DNA from: Chondrosia reniformis
Lineage: Eukaryota > Porifera > Demospongiae > Chondrillida > Chondrillidae
Length of the DNA stretch: 64,000 bases
Reading direction: 5' to 3'
Assembly: GCA_947172415.1 (NCBI GenBank)
Contig: OX359191.1
Coordinates: 1,240,001-1,304,000 of the forward strand
Made by a program: the position numbers and the translations under genes. The notes under the pieces were generated by a model that did not search any database, had not been told where the DNA came from, and worked only from the letters and a program-made list of their open reading frames with translations. Positions 49,301-58,170 of this stretch are shown here, one piece after another (the stretch's first letter is position 1; the number at the start of each line of letters is the position of its first letter).

Positions 49301-50465
49301 TAGCTCAAGCTACCAGAGATAATCATTACCATCTACGTATGTACAAATACATTGGCATCGGAACACTTTTGTAACGGGGCAGCCAAAAATATTTCACGGT
49401 GCGATATATTGCGAAACCCATTAAATGGCTTCCAAGCCAGTCGGTGGCAGCCAGTTCATTATGATTCAGCCGGGGTGTGTTCAAATTGAATGAAAAGGAG
49501 TTTAGCTGTTACTGTGGAATATTGTCACCCTTTGTTGAACTCTCCAGTTCACAAATCCTCAGGGTACCAGGACTGTGAGGTGTAAGACTGCTGAGGTACA
49601 CCTCCTGTAAAAACGGGGGGGGGCACATGGCCCTCCTGGCCCCATAGGTCCCGACACCTATCTAATAGGCAGTGCCAATCTACCAATTAAAGGTTGGGGA
49701 CAATTAGATGCTGAAAGGTCAGAGAGCAGAGGTCATCCAGCCTTCTTAAATACACACCGCAAACAATGACATATATACACCACACACATACACATACACA
49801 CACATACACATACACACACATACACACCACACACATACACACCACACACATACACACCACACACATACACATACACACACATACACACCACACACATACA
49901 CATACACACACATACACACCACACACATACACATACACACATACACACATATATGTACATATCATATCACTATAGAAAGTGACAAATTAAAGGTACTTCT
50001 AAAAACATGCCATGAACATGAAGCATGAAAGACAAGTTTATTATCACAATTATCAGATAATACAGTATACTAATAATTCTACATACAATGAGAAATATGA
50101 CTATCATAGGATTCACAAGGTAAACCACAATTTAATGACTAAAAGGCTGCACAAAGAATTGTAACATGCAGGAAATATATAATTGTCTCTCCAATAGCGT
50201 ACACCAGGTTAGTCTTAATACATGGTCAGAGCAACACAAACTTCCATTTTATCATTTTGTGCAATGTAAAATCTACCTCTCTAAGATGATTACTTACATT
50301 CTGTGTCTGTTCTTCAAGTTGCTCTTTCGCCTTCTTTTTCTTTTTCTTTTTATTCTTTTTGGATTTGACCACTTCCGTAACTTCAGCGTCTCCTTCACCA
50401 TTCTCAGACAAAGCCTTTTTCTCTTTGTCTTCTTTTGTAAAGGACTTCGGTGCTGTATTCGACAT
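22332..50465 (-). CDS. FAM193: FAM193 family protein (IRIZIO), 19 coding exons
   Basis: Exons 1-19: 50298-50465, 48617-48710, 48107-48162, 47668-47819, 46826-46923, 46135-46400, 45567-45694, 44601-44748, 43187-43254, 41450-42122, 40588-40782, 39824-40015, 39236-39379, 38529-38774, 37644-37880, 36647-37339, 35378-35510, 31173-31320, 22332-22416. They sum to 3924 nt and all phases agree (1307 aa; human FAM193A is of similar size). Landmarks: a Lys-rich N-terminus; a Cys-rich segment SSCSCLRCKR at about residue 107; a helical middle with YQALEQEMAEIGKMWEDAKR; CECTACV; CELCSSIHSHC; then KLCRCCYCELFGPNG joined to PPPLPTSHNYRYYRERMRQK, the hallmark FAM193 Cys motif and following helix; VEKLVEFIEG; a long Pro/Gln-rich region; and the C-terminal ELEEFKKFCMETTP...MSVNLKDL, matching the FAM193 C-terminal domain. 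In humans FAM193A has been linked to p53 activation; the function here is unknown. The exon 9 donor (GTTGGT) is weak but forced by phase. The start is the only ATG in frame before the first donor. Confidence 0.92.
23140..23545. repeat. 34-bp minisatellite, about 12 copies
   Basis: Units of ACTACCTCTCTATAAAGACT followed by GCTCCTATACAGAG, period 34, with variants (GCTTCTAGATAGAG, TACAGACTG). It is the inverse orientation of the short array at 11.5 kb. The open frame across it (LYKDCSYTETTS type) is a repeat artefact. Confidence 0.95.
23830..23945. repeat. Degenerate roughly 52-bp tandem repeat, three copies
   Basis: Three diverged units contain TTCTATGGCAACACTG, TTTCTATGGTAACACTGG and TTTCTGTGGCAACATTGG, each followed by an AAGATTCTA- or AAAATTTT-like segment. 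No coding signal. Confidence 0.7.
24636..24658. repeat. Interstitial telomere-like repeat
   Basis: Short run of CCCTAA units (CAACCCTAACCCCTAACC and CTAACC), about three to four copies of the animal telomere motif. It is too short to be a chromosome end. Confidence 0.7.
25661..26532. repeat. 31-bp minisatellite, about 28 copies
   Basis: The unit GGGGTCCCAAAGAAGTGGG plus TTTGTGAGGAAT (31 bp) is repeated about 28 times with very few variants (TAAGG for TGAGG, GGATTTG for GGGTTTG). Because 31 is not a multiple of 3 and the minus-strand unit has no stop, all three minus frames are open for up to about 300 codons with the same MGPHSSQTHFFGTPF-type 31-residue period. This is an intronic repeat, not a gene. 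Confidence 0.97.
27325..27669 (+). mobile_element. Family C element between 41-bp direct repeats
   Basis: A forward family C copy (about 27380-27620) is flanked by near-identical 41-bp direct repeats, at 27325-27365 and 27629-27669, sharing CAGTTAGCTCATAAGTAGGT. It contains ATGCTATATGCCTATTCTGT, CCTATAGGGGAACTAAACCC, CACTGGGTCAGACAGCCGTT and TCATCAGTGATCCTGGGAGT. The 79-codon frame across it recurs in other copies only because they are paralogous repeats. No transposase. Confidence 0.7.
29988..30326 (+). repeat. Polypurine (GA)n tract, about 330 bp
   Basis: Almost exclusively G and A on the plus strand, made of GAGAGGGGGAGAGAG-, GGAGAGAAGTGGAGG- and AGGGAGAGGGAGAG-like units with sparse T or C. 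Glu/Arg/Gly-rich frames are artefacts. Mirror-symmetric polypurine DNA of this length can form intramolecular triplex. In FAM193 RNA it would be a polypyrimidine tract. Confidence 0.95.
31380..31620. repeat. ACAGG/CCTGT-rich element, possible MITE
   Basis: Within 240 bp there are about nine copies of the pentamer ACAGG or its complement CCTGT, in both orientations (GGCCTGTCTAAGG, GACAGGCAAAG, ACAGGTCTGTGG, GACAGGTTTACAACAGGTCC, GCCTGTCAAATGAC, GCCTGTCCCATAAC). Clusters of short inverted and direct motifs resemble transposase-binding subterminal repeats. I could not define exact termini. Confidence 0.4.
32675..32825 (-). repeat. Dispersed repeat family C, 3'-truncated reverse copy
   Basis: It contains AAGACTACTGTATCTTCATC, AAAGCTCTCTTTAGGTTTAG, CCCCTATAGGCTC, ACAGAATAGGCATATAGCAT and TGGTATCTTAGATTTTTCAT, all in the family order. 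The ACTGGGTCAGACAGC half is missing. Confidence 0.75.
34490..34620. mobile_element. Hairpin MITE, family B
   Basis: The arm GAGATGGTTCATCTTT at 34490 pairs with ATGAACCATCTC near 34585-34596, around a centre with ACGTTTCAACCCGGGAGGGT and CTTCATCAGCGAGTGATG. It ends AAGTTGATGCAGTTAAAAG, like the other copies. No coding sequence. Confidence 0.65.
34956..35336. mobile_element. pogo/Tigger-like non-autonomous DNA transposon
   Basis: 22-bp inverted termini CACTCAATCCTCCCTTATCC(GG) (34956-34977) and the complementary copy at 35311-35332, with TA next to each end. Termini ending in TTATCCGG, and internal GTTACGGGCATTTCTGAGTT and ACGGACAATGCTCGGTCCC, are typical of Tc1/mariner-superfamily pogo/Tigger elements as I know them. 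It is about 380 bp with no transposase frame, so it is a MITE derived from a pogo-like parent. It lies in the FAM193 intron next to exon 17. Confidence 0.75.
35660..35815 (-). repeat. Dispersed repeat family C, reverse copy
   Basis: It carries CTGATGAAGGGTGGGATTCC, AACAGCTGTCTGGCCCAGTA, GACTCTTGTATCCTCATCCA, CCCTATAGGCCTTTTACTAT and a GCATGTAAGAAAAATGGTGT end. Confidence 0.8.
36145..36358 (+). repeat. Dispersed repeat family C, forward copy
   Basis: It runs from GAAAAATCTAATACATCATT through GAGAGCTTTGGATGAAGATA, CACTGGGCCAGACAGG and TCATCGGTGACCCTGGGAAT to TTTTGTGATTCCTTGGC. The next element (36359-36580) begins at the very next base. Confidence 0.8.
36359..36580. mobile_element. 222-bp MITE with ATACCCGTATATCGGGA termini
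   Basis: Left end ATACCCGTATATCGGGAATA, then GAATGCG; right end CGCATTCATATCCCGATATA, then CGGTAT. These are imperfect inverted repeats of about 26 bp. Internally there are repeats of GTTTTGAC/GTTTGACCCGTATTG and TTTGACAC. No coding capacity. It abuts a family C copy on its left and lies only 66 bp from the donor of FAM193 exon 16. Confidence 0.75.
37485..37605 (-). repeat. Dispersed repeat family C, partial reverse copy
   Basis: GGCCCAGTGGAGAAGAAGTA, then CTCTATATCCTCATCCAAAG, then TCACTAGGTTTAGCTCCC, then a shortened end. It sits in the short intron between FAM193 exons 15 and 16. Confidence 0.7.
38081..38210. mobile_element. Hairpin MITE, family B
   Basis: It begins AAGGATTCCTTCTAACTGCG, the reverse of the family terminus. 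The arms TTTTGAAAGGATTGTCTTTC and GACTTTTAGA pair with TCTAAAAGTC and GAAAGATGATCCTTTCAAAA. No TIR-flanked gene. Additional family-like sequence (GAAGAAGACCATCAGGGTC) continues to about 38345. Confidence 0.7.
40126..40446. mobile_element. Family B insertion flanked by about 41-bp direct repeats
   Basis: An insertion of about 238 bp (40167-40404) lies between two copies of a roughly 41-bp sequence containing CATAACCTAACCTGCAAAAT (ends near 40166 and 40445). The left part of the insert is a perfect palindrome, 40167-40215: 24-bp arms around one G, starting CTGCCATTTTCAATTACC. The right part carries GAAGATCCCCAGGGTCGAAA, AACTGCGTCTCTAGACGC and the family terminus CAGTTAGAAGAAATCCTTAT. No coding sequence. 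Confidence 0.75.
40795..40915. repeat. 21-bp minisatellite next to FAM193 exon 11
   Basis: About 5.5 copies of TAAATAAACAAACAACAAAGG (given here as TAAATAAACAAACAAC plus AAAGG), lying just before the acceptor of exon 11 on the minus strand. In the gene's sense the array is T-rich and could serve as an extended polypyrimidine region. The period of 21 keeps one frame open into the exon. Confidence 0.9.
42334..42745. mobile_element. 408-bp MITE with perfect 27-bp inverted repeats
   Basis: Perfect 27-bp inverted repeats: left 42334-42360 begins TACGGTACAAGACAGAAAAA, right 42719-42745 is its exact complement. Trimming the outer TA gives CGGTACAAGACAG termini with a TA duplication, as in Tc1/mariner-type insertions. 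Near both ends are several copies of TCTACGGGCGTA and relatives (CTACGCCT, TACGGTTATC, CTACGGGCAT), probably transposase-binding subterminal repeats. There is no long open frame, so it is non-autonomous. It sits in the FAM193 intron between exons 9 and 10. The perfect ends suggest a recent insertion. Confidence 0.88.
42925..43010. repeat. Hairpin MITE family B, fragment
   Basis: GGGATTTCTTCTAACTGCAT, then TTTTCTTTTAGATGGTGAAG and ACCCAGGGTAAAATGTCAGT. It has the family end and centre, with one arm lost. Confidence 0.5.
43931..44571. repeat. 20-bp minisatellite, about 32 copies
   Basis: The unit GTGAGTGCGGCTAAACTAAA is repeated about 32 times, with variants TGTAG/TGTGG/GGTGG and CTAAA/CTAGA arranged in higher-order blocks. 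It ends about 30 bp from the donor of FAM193 exon 8 (44601), inside the following intron. The minus-strand unit contains TTTAG acceptor-like motifs, and each plus-strand unit contains GTGAGT. Confidence 0.96.
45943..45961. repeat. Poly-C run of 19
   Basis: Nineteen consecutive C residues on the plus strand (poly-G on the FAM193 sense strand), in the intron before exon 7. The exact length may be affected by sequencing error. Confidence 0.8.
46451..46636. mobile_element. Hairpin MITE, family B (best preserved)
   Basis: The arms TCTTTTGGATGGTTCATCTT plus ATTTTGAGTGTCT pair with AGATACTCAAAAT and GAAAGATGAACCATCCAAAA. The centre has GTTTTGACCCTGGGGGTTG and two GTTCTGTT/GAACAGA arms. The right terminus is GGCAGTTAGAAGAAATCCTT. 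It lies in the FAM193 intron between exons 5 and 6. No coding sequence. Confidence 0.75.
46941..47038. repeat. 50-bp tandem duplication
   Basis: Two adjacent copies of a unit starting ATCAGTGAACACATGGCTA and ending GAGTACTACGTATATAT, with one substitution. It lies 18 bp from the start of FAM193 exon 5, in the upstream intron. Confidence 0.85.
48755..48922 (+). repeat. 13-bp G-rich minisatellite, about 12 copies
   Basis: The unit GGGGGAATAGGGC (with T for C or one G fewer in variants) is repeated about 12 times in FAM193 intron 1. Runs of three to five G spaced by four to five bases fit a G-quadruplex on the plus strand; the transcript would be C-rich. Confidence 0.93.
49775..49950. repeat. 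(CACACATA)n compound microsatellite
   Basis: ACACATACACATACACACAC and ACACCACACACATAC units over 175 bp. The Cys/Val/Tyr or His/Thr frames across it are artefacts. In FAM193 intron 1. Confidence 0.95.
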
Positions 50466-50774
50466 TCTCGTCTCGAATTTCAAAGGTATCACGAATCGAT
50501 TAAAGTACACTTTAAGAACTGAAATATTTCTGAACGTTCCACTAATGTTCTCTTAGTATTTAATGAGACTGTAAAGCTTTTTCTATAAGGTCCAACAACT
50601 GAAAGTAGGGTTCACTTCGGCAACTCCCCTACAGCCATTTTATTAAGCTCACGTGCTAAGCTCTAGCGTGACGTACCCTGCCAAATAAGGCGAATCAGAA
50701 CACTGTGCATCATTGTCACTTGAACCAACAACCAATATCAATTTTCATTTACATCAAAACTGTGAATTTATGTC
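50466..50774 (-). promoter_or_regulatory. FAM193 promoter region and RPL27A 3' flank
   Basis: Only 309 bp separate the RPL27A stop from the FAM193 start on the same strand. The segment holds a CACGTG E-box (50650-50655), a GTGACGTA CRE-like site just beyond it, and on the FAM193 strand TAAAATGGC (YY1-like) near 50633-50641. These are motif matches by eye; the transcription start and the RPL27A polyadenylation site were not located. Confidence 0.5.
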
Positions 50775-52167
<1,393 letters not shown>

Positions 52168-52229
52168 TTTCTCTTTTTCCACGTGTGCGAGAAGTCACAT
52201 GACAGGCATGTGATCATCAATTGTGTGCG
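52168..52229. promoter_or_regulatory. Bidirectional RPL27A/POLR1F promoter
   Basis: The two start codons are 62 bp apart on opposite strands, so promoter and both 5' UTRs must overlap or be very short. The interval contains CACGTG at 52180-52185, GTCACATGAC at 52194-52203 and an inverted repeat TCACATG-ACAGG-CATGTGA at 52195-52213. A pyrimidine stretch (TTTTCTCTTTTTCC) lies at the RPL27A ATG on the plus strand. E-boxes of this type bind bHLH factors such as MYC/MAX or USF; their action here is inferred. Confidence 0.7.
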
Positions 52230-53054
52230 ATGGAGGAGACATGTACAGAAGGAGAATCGTTGTTTAAAAAGGTTCTAATCACAGAGCATATGAAACTACC
52301 TCCATCATATTTGGGACGAATTGGAACAGGTGTCATAGAGAACCTTAACCAGAGAATACTGAAATTTTCCGGAGAGTATCAAGGCTTTATTTTAGCCTAT
52401 TCCAAACCCCGAGTGTTGCATACTGCAGCATCTATACACGATGAACTGCCGAACCTACATTTTGACGTGCAAGTTGAAATGTTTCTCTTTGTTCCACGTG
52501 TTGGATCCGTCCTGTGTGGAACTGTTAACAAACTAATAGGAGCGGAACTTGTCGGTTGCCTTGTATATAACTGTTTTAACGCCTCTGTAAACCTTATAAA
52601 GACTGGTAAAAGAAGAGGACTAGATAGTGGCCGTGCGTTAGGCGAGAAGATAAATTTTAAAGTGTCCAGTTTGGAGAGAGTGTCTGGTGTATTATGTATC
52701 AGAGGAGAAGAAATGGAGACCCTTGAAGAGGAAGACTCAGAAACGATTGATCATATAATGAAAGGCACACCCTTGAAGCTGGAACTGGCAGAAGGAGGGA
52801 CGAATGAGGTGAAATTATCAAAAAAGCAAAAGAAGAAGAAAAAGGACAAAATCCTTGATGATTCTTCAAACCTTCAACAATCAGAAGCGTCTACAATTTC
52901 CATTAACAATGTCAACACGCAAAATCATGACGTACGTGAGGAAGTCAAACTGGCTAACAGTGTCAATTCTCTAAAGAAGAGATCTAAATCTGATAGCTCA
53001 GAACAAGCATCTCTTAGTACACCAAAGAAGAAACGAAAGTTAAAACCAAACTAG
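52230..53054 (+). CDS. POLR1F: RNA polymerase I subunit RPA43
   Basis: An intronless 274-aa frame. The start ATG at 52230 opens MEETCTEGESLFKKV; an upstream non-ATG extension of three codons is unlikely. Conserved blocks include LNQRILKFSGEYQGFILAYS, IHDELPNLHFDVQVEMFLFV, PRVGSVLCGTVNKL, GCLVYNCFNASV and INFKVSSLERVSGVLCIRGE, matching the RPB7-N-like SHS2 and OB-fold halves of POLR1F/RPA43 (formerly TWISTNB). The C-terminal third is acidic, then Lys-rich (SKKQKKKKKDK, PKKKRKLKPN), as in animal homologues, and probably acts as a nuclear or nucleolar signal. RPA43 forms the Pol I stalk and contacts the initiation factor Rrn3/TIF-IA. Absence of introns, unlike its neighbours, could mean retroposition or intron loss, but the gene has a proper promoter. 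RPL27A lies head to head with it. Confidence 0.93.
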   Translation: MEETCTEGESLFKKVLITEHMKLPPSYLGRIGTGVIENLNQRILKFSGEYQGFILAYSKPRVLHTAASIHDELPNLHFDVQVEMFLFVPRVGSVLCGTVNKLIGAELVGCLVYNCFNASVNLIKTGKRRGLDSGRALGEKINFKVSSLERVSGVLCIRGEEMETLEEEDSETIDHIMKGTPLKLELAEGGTNEVKLSKKQKKKKKDKILDDSSNLQQSEASTISINNVNTQNHDVREEVKLANSVNSLKKRSKSDSSEQASLSTPKKKRKLKPN

Positions 53055-53420
53055 ACCAGATATAACAATGCGGTTTAATCTCAACTGTAATACAAGCAGT
53101 AATTTATTTTTAATTTTTTTTTATCATTTTAGATGTATAAAATTTGGATGTTTAACAAGCATGTACATATATATGCACGTACATGTACCCCTATATATGT
53201 ATAGCCAACTGTCAAGAGTTGCAGCTGTTAATGTATCAACTATGCGTCTGTGTACTTAATGCTTGTACATGTCATACTTCTCACCATACATAAAGTTCTT
53301 TTACTAGCTATAGCATTTAATGTACATTAAGTGCTATAACAAATGAACAAATATATATATGACTTAAAATTGCTGTCAGCATTCAAAACTCATTTAATTT
53401 ACCCTATATCTCTCACCATA

Positions 53421-53634
53421 GTGCCATGATTCTCAATGATGAAGGTTTGAGGTCCGCCAGGGTTGGGCCATTGGTACACATAGCATTTGTACCTTGGTCT
53501 AGTAACTGGTCAATGGGCAGCTAGGTACGCCAAGCCATTCCCACGCATCTTCCTCCCCTCCTAGCTGAGAATGTGGAGCATCACTGGGTGGCGTGGGGGG
53601 CACAATGTACTCCCACCTCCGCGTGGTGTGCCTC
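53421..53634. repeat. GC-rich diverged block, copy 1
   Basis: It shares ordered motifs with 58171-58410: GGTCCGCCAGGGT, CTAGTAACTGGTCA, AGGTACGCC, a CATTCCC/CGTTCCC block, and GGCACAATGTACTCCCACCT then CGTGGTGTGCC. A hairpin GGTACA-CATAGCATT-TGTACC at about 53472 and a GGCACA/TGTGCC pairing near the end can be drawn. It could be a structured RNA, or a decayed coding or transposon fragment, since the reverse strand has a 65-codon open frame (HTTRRWEYIVPP). Confidence 0.5.
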
Positions 53635-53984
53635 AAAATCAACTTTTGATTTTGAGTTTGATTTTTTAGATCTATTCTGTGCAGAATTGATTTCAAAGTG
53701 GCTAAAAATGGTTGACTGATTCTGGTTTCGGGTTAAGATATTGGATTGTGTTTCCAAGTTTTATAGACACTGTGACATTAGTTTTGAATATAAACCTTCC
53801 TATTCAATTATTATATCCTTGTATATTGCATGTGTTGTAAGTTTAAGTATGTAAGTATCGTTATATGGTTATACAGACCATTTTATAGTTTGTGAACAAA
53901 AAATTAATATGGGTGATCGATGTGTGATGTGTGTGCCGAATAATTAATGATGAATTGAGTAAAACTGGTTTGAATATTCTCCTC

Positions 53985-54045
53985 ATCATTGCTGATGAAG
54001 ACTTCCAGGTCAAAACATCCGGTAAAATGTATGTTACTGATGCTC
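53985..54045. repeat. Hairpin MITE family B, centre fragment
   Basis: TGCTGATGAAGACTTCCAGG, then TCAAAACATCCGG. It resembles the GAAGACCCAGGGTCAAAACGT centre of the other copies; no arms were recognised. Confidence 0.35.
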
Positions 54046-54257
54046 AAAAATCATCGATTACCATAATGATCCCAACAAATACTCCCTATTATGCATATAC
54101 GTATATGTTTATACACATACATATAGAAAAGGAATCCCATCAACTGCTGCAGATATATATCATGACAATTATCACACAGATCACTTCCTGTTTTGAATAC
54201 ATTCCTGTTTCCTGTATACAATCACATCCGTAATAATGCTAATTACATTGTACATAG

Positions 54258-54902
54258 GAGAGGCTGGCTTTGGCCATTGAACGACAGGAGCTGACCCACC
54301 TGAGGCAATCTGGTTGGGCAGTGCACGGCTCCAATAAGAGCTTAGCTAGTTGGAGCTCCAGTAAGGAGAACATTTATCCAGGTGTGTGGATCAGTGTGAC
54401 CTTAGCTATATTACTGCACACTTCACTTTTATGTGACAGATCAGTTGCTTAACATCTTATGTACGTACATATTACTATACGTATTATAGAGGTGCTTCAG
54501 GGCTACCACACTACTGCTCACTTGGAGAGTCCAATGTCTTGGTCTCCGGCTGTGTCTCTTGAGGATATTTCTCAGATGGACAAAACTGGAAGTGTGATTG
54601 ATGCAAAACAACTAGAAGTCAATATTGGCTTAAGACAACTTGCAAAATCTGTTCAGGATGTGGGTAATATCGATGTTGTAGCTATATGTATAGTGTAATT
54701 GTATGGATCCAAATACATGTATTTATGTACATACCAAATATTATTACTTTAGAGGAATGTTAGGAGTTTCAATTAGGTAGCTTGTTAATAATCTCATACG
54801 TATTATGCCTGGTTCCATTGCTCTATATACAACTAGGATCTTATTTCTTTGGCTGAAGAAGATAACTTCTTGAAACAGCTCAATTCTTCCAGCTACAATT
54901 AA
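54258..54902 (+). CDS. Unrecognised gene, three 3' coding exons
   Basis: Exons 54258-54381, 54490-54659 and 54837-54902 (stop TAA) join in phase to give about 119 C-terminal residues: ERLALAIERQELTHLRQSGW, then SNKSLASWSSSKENIYPG, GYHTTAHLESPMSWSPAVSL, then AKQLEVNIGLRQLAKSVQD and DLISLAEEDNFLKQLNSSSY. The exon 2 donor is taken as GTGGGT; a GTAATA donor four bases on would give a different end. The protein looks helical at both ends with a Ser-rich middle, perhaps the tail of a coiled-coil protein. I do not recognise a family. Upstream exons were not found between POLR1F and 54258, which holds mainly repeats, so the 5' end is unresolved. A small gene with an unseen first exon is possible. Confidence 0.6.
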
Positions 54903-57559
54903 CAGTTACACTGTGCTAACTGTAACATTTAGTCATCTAAAGGTTTATGTTACATGCCTTTGCATGTAGAACAAATTAAACACCAGCAATTTTCATATTT
55001 TAATTTTGTATAATTTATTTATATACGTATGTACATATGTTTCTTTTGGAAGACATTTGTATATATAATTTTATGATAAAGTCATGAAAACTTTAAAACA
55101 GAGGTTACATGTCCTTAATTGCATGAATGTTGCATCAAGCTTACAATTGGGCTACAGGTGTGCATGTATAATTATACATACCTTGATAGTTGCTGACAAT
55201 ATTCAAGTAGACATTGGTATATATCAATTAAGGTAAATCAAGCTTGAATATCAAAGACTTTAAGTGATAATAAAATCAAACATTTTGTATAAAAATAGTG
55301 CATTATAAAATGTATCTACAGTACCTCTAACGCTTATAGTTATAGGAGGATGTGTGATGAAGAGTAAGACAAGTGCAAGTCTGAATTAATCTTCTTTGGT
55401 GTCCATGAGGTGTGTCATGAAGTGTTTATCAGAGTTATGGCACCCTTAGTTAGACTTGTTGCTATGGAACTGGTTTCTATGGAAACTCTTCATTTGTTTT
55501 TGTTGGAGATGAAACTGGGCTTGTGGAAGGAGAAAACAAAATGTACTAGTACAAATAGTATTATATAGTTTATTATACGTACATGGACATACGTAAGGCT
55601 TAGAAGACAGGCATAAAAAGCAATAAATAATCAATACCTTGGTTATTTGCTTAAGACAGAGTTGGATGAAGTAATTAATACAGATCTATTTAACAGAAAG
55701 GCATGTACAATATGTACATCAATAGGTAAACTCCAGTTTGATCCCAAGTCATATACTTAAACACAATTTACTTACAACAAGAGAAACACATGAACAATAA
55801 AATCTACATGCAGTGATCATAGCAACGTGGGGAGGAAACAGTGTAAAAGTTTAAAGGCAAACTGGTCATGGCACCAATCTAGTGATTGTTAGAATAATAA
55901 TGGTTAGAAGTCACCAACCAACTTTAGATAATCCCATTCCTAATTTGGTAATAGTCTATTACAATGGCAATGATAATTGTTTTACAAACAGCCATTGAGA
56001 GGAATTAGACAATAGGCTACATGAACCCATTGACTAAATACACAACTTAAGCTTAGCAATAACAATAACATCAAGGATGCTCATGAAGAGGAATAACCTC
56101 TTAAAGTCAGTTGCTATGGTTAACATGTGCTGAACAGATACACAGTCATAGATTTCTATGTCACAGTTACAGAAAGGCAAATATGGCATGCATGCTTATA
56201 GAATATATAGCTGTACATCTAAACTAACTAATATTAGTGAATGATAAAATATTGAACATATAAGCCTCAAGGGTGAGTAAAGCCATAAGATTTACAGTAT
56301 TGTATCAAGCACTTATCAAATTAGGCAAGCCAACAGTTTAAAAATTATGATGAAACAATTGCAAATTTTGTAATTCTAAAAAAATTTCTATAAAGATAGC
56401 ATCAGCCTATAGGAATGAATGTGGCTAAAGTCTGAAGATTATTATCTTAATTTCATATAGCCTTACATGTACAAGTACAAAATACCATAACAACCCCCTA
56501 AAAACAGCTGTAATCAATTAAAGGCTACTTTTTTGAACAGGTAGAATATAACTTTGCAGGTAATCTAAGCTTGTCTTCAGCTGGGCAGGACTTGTCACAC
56601 ACAAATACAGACATTTAGAAATGATATTAAACCAAAATTCTATATGTTCAATTTAGGACACAAATAATTTCATCCAATAGTTAGCTAAAACATTTACCAT
56701 ATTCCAAAATGCCAAAACTCATATTCAAAGCAAAGCTGTTGGTGACATCATCTTCTTGATCAAAGAAACAATGCCCCTCCACCATAATGTCTGTCTACCC
56801 TGAAAAGATTGCTACAAGTGCAAAAAGGAAACATCCTTTCCATTGATAAGCGTTGCCAATGTTTAGGCAACACTAAAAAGGTAGATACAGAAGGAAATGC
56901 AACAATTTCAATCTTAAAATAAAAGGTTATAATACAAAGTTTCATATTCCTGATGGCTGCCATTTTGTAAGTTTAATCTACATGACGTAGCTAGGCCATT
57001 TATTATGATTCAAAGTCTCTCTTTTCCCCACATTTACATGAGGTAAAGATGCTGATTAATACGTATGTCAATCATAACATTATAACTTAAAAGAAAAGGA
57101 AACATATTAGACTTCATTTAAAGTAGCTATATAGTTTGTCTGATCCTCTAAACAAGATAACCTACCAATGAGTGTAGTTTAGGCATGGACAACGTCAAAG
57201 TTCCACAAAATAGGTAATTGCAATATTTGAACAACGGCCATTTTGGATTCACAAATTGATTGAGCAATAGCACAAGGATTTAGCTAGGATATATAGCGTA
57301 AATATAACAAGTGATTCTTGTTAAATAAATATCCTTGTGACATTGTCCTGTGCTGTGCATGAAACATGCCGATTGACATGTCGATTCATGCGTTTGCAAG
57401 AGCTTGTAAAATAAAAGATCACTGTAAGAGGTTCATTAAGATACTGATGTTTATTAATTAAGTACTTCTATTCATGGGGTCACGGTACATGTTATGATTT
57501 GCATCGCTGGATAGCCATGATTGATTTCTAGTCGAAAATCAATAACAATAACAACTTGC

Positions 57560-57970
57560 TGAATAGGCCGGGTTATGCTCTGCATGTTATCTATTGTTCT
57601 CGAACATGGCCACGAAAACAATAATCAAGATTTTAGTTTCCGCCAAGTTCACGATGTTTCCCGCCGACAATTTCTTATAAATAGGCAAGGAAATTTTCAG
57701 TCTTTGGCCTCCGGGCTATCAACTCTGGAGGTCTACTTTGGTGCGGATCGATGCGAAAACCATGCTTGGAGCACGAGTATGGTACACGTCTATCCGAAGG
57801 GTCATCGGTGTTCGTATAGTGGGGTGGTCTCTCCATCATGGGTTAGTGCCTGGAGATGTATCTCACTATTAATCTTGCTTGTGTGTTAAATTGGCACTTG
57901 CGGATTCTTGCTATACGACCCGTACCTGGAGGTTGGCGTGGTCCAGTGCCACTACGTAGTCGGTCAGGAA
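57560..57970. promoter_or_regulatory. CpG-richer promoter-like block
   Basis: Compared with its flanks this stretch has many CpGs and carries GTTTCCCGCCG (57656) and TTTCCGCCAAG (57637), both close to the E2F consensus TTTSSCGC. A 24-codon ATG frame begins at 57605. No downstream gene could be attached on either strand, so it may drive an lncRNA or a gene whose exons I missed. Confidence 0.3.
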
Positions 57971-58170
57971 CCCCTGTTGTAGGCTGCAGCTTCAGGTTGG
58001 TTTGGAAGGAATTTTCATTTGTATCCAGTTTTGTATTTAATGCAGTATTTTATATTATGTATTTTCAATTCTTTTTTGCAGTTCAGTGAACTGATGGGTC
58101 CCTACTCTAAAGCGCCTGGCCGATCCCAATGAGCTAAAGTCTGTGTACAGTGTTCCCAAGCTACGTTGTG

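Noticed and set aside
56760-56963. Minus-strand ATG frame starting MAAIRNMKLC with a good start context and a CRE-like site upstream
   Set aside because: The protein becomes AT-driven and low in quality after about ten residues, with no donor or homologue recognised.
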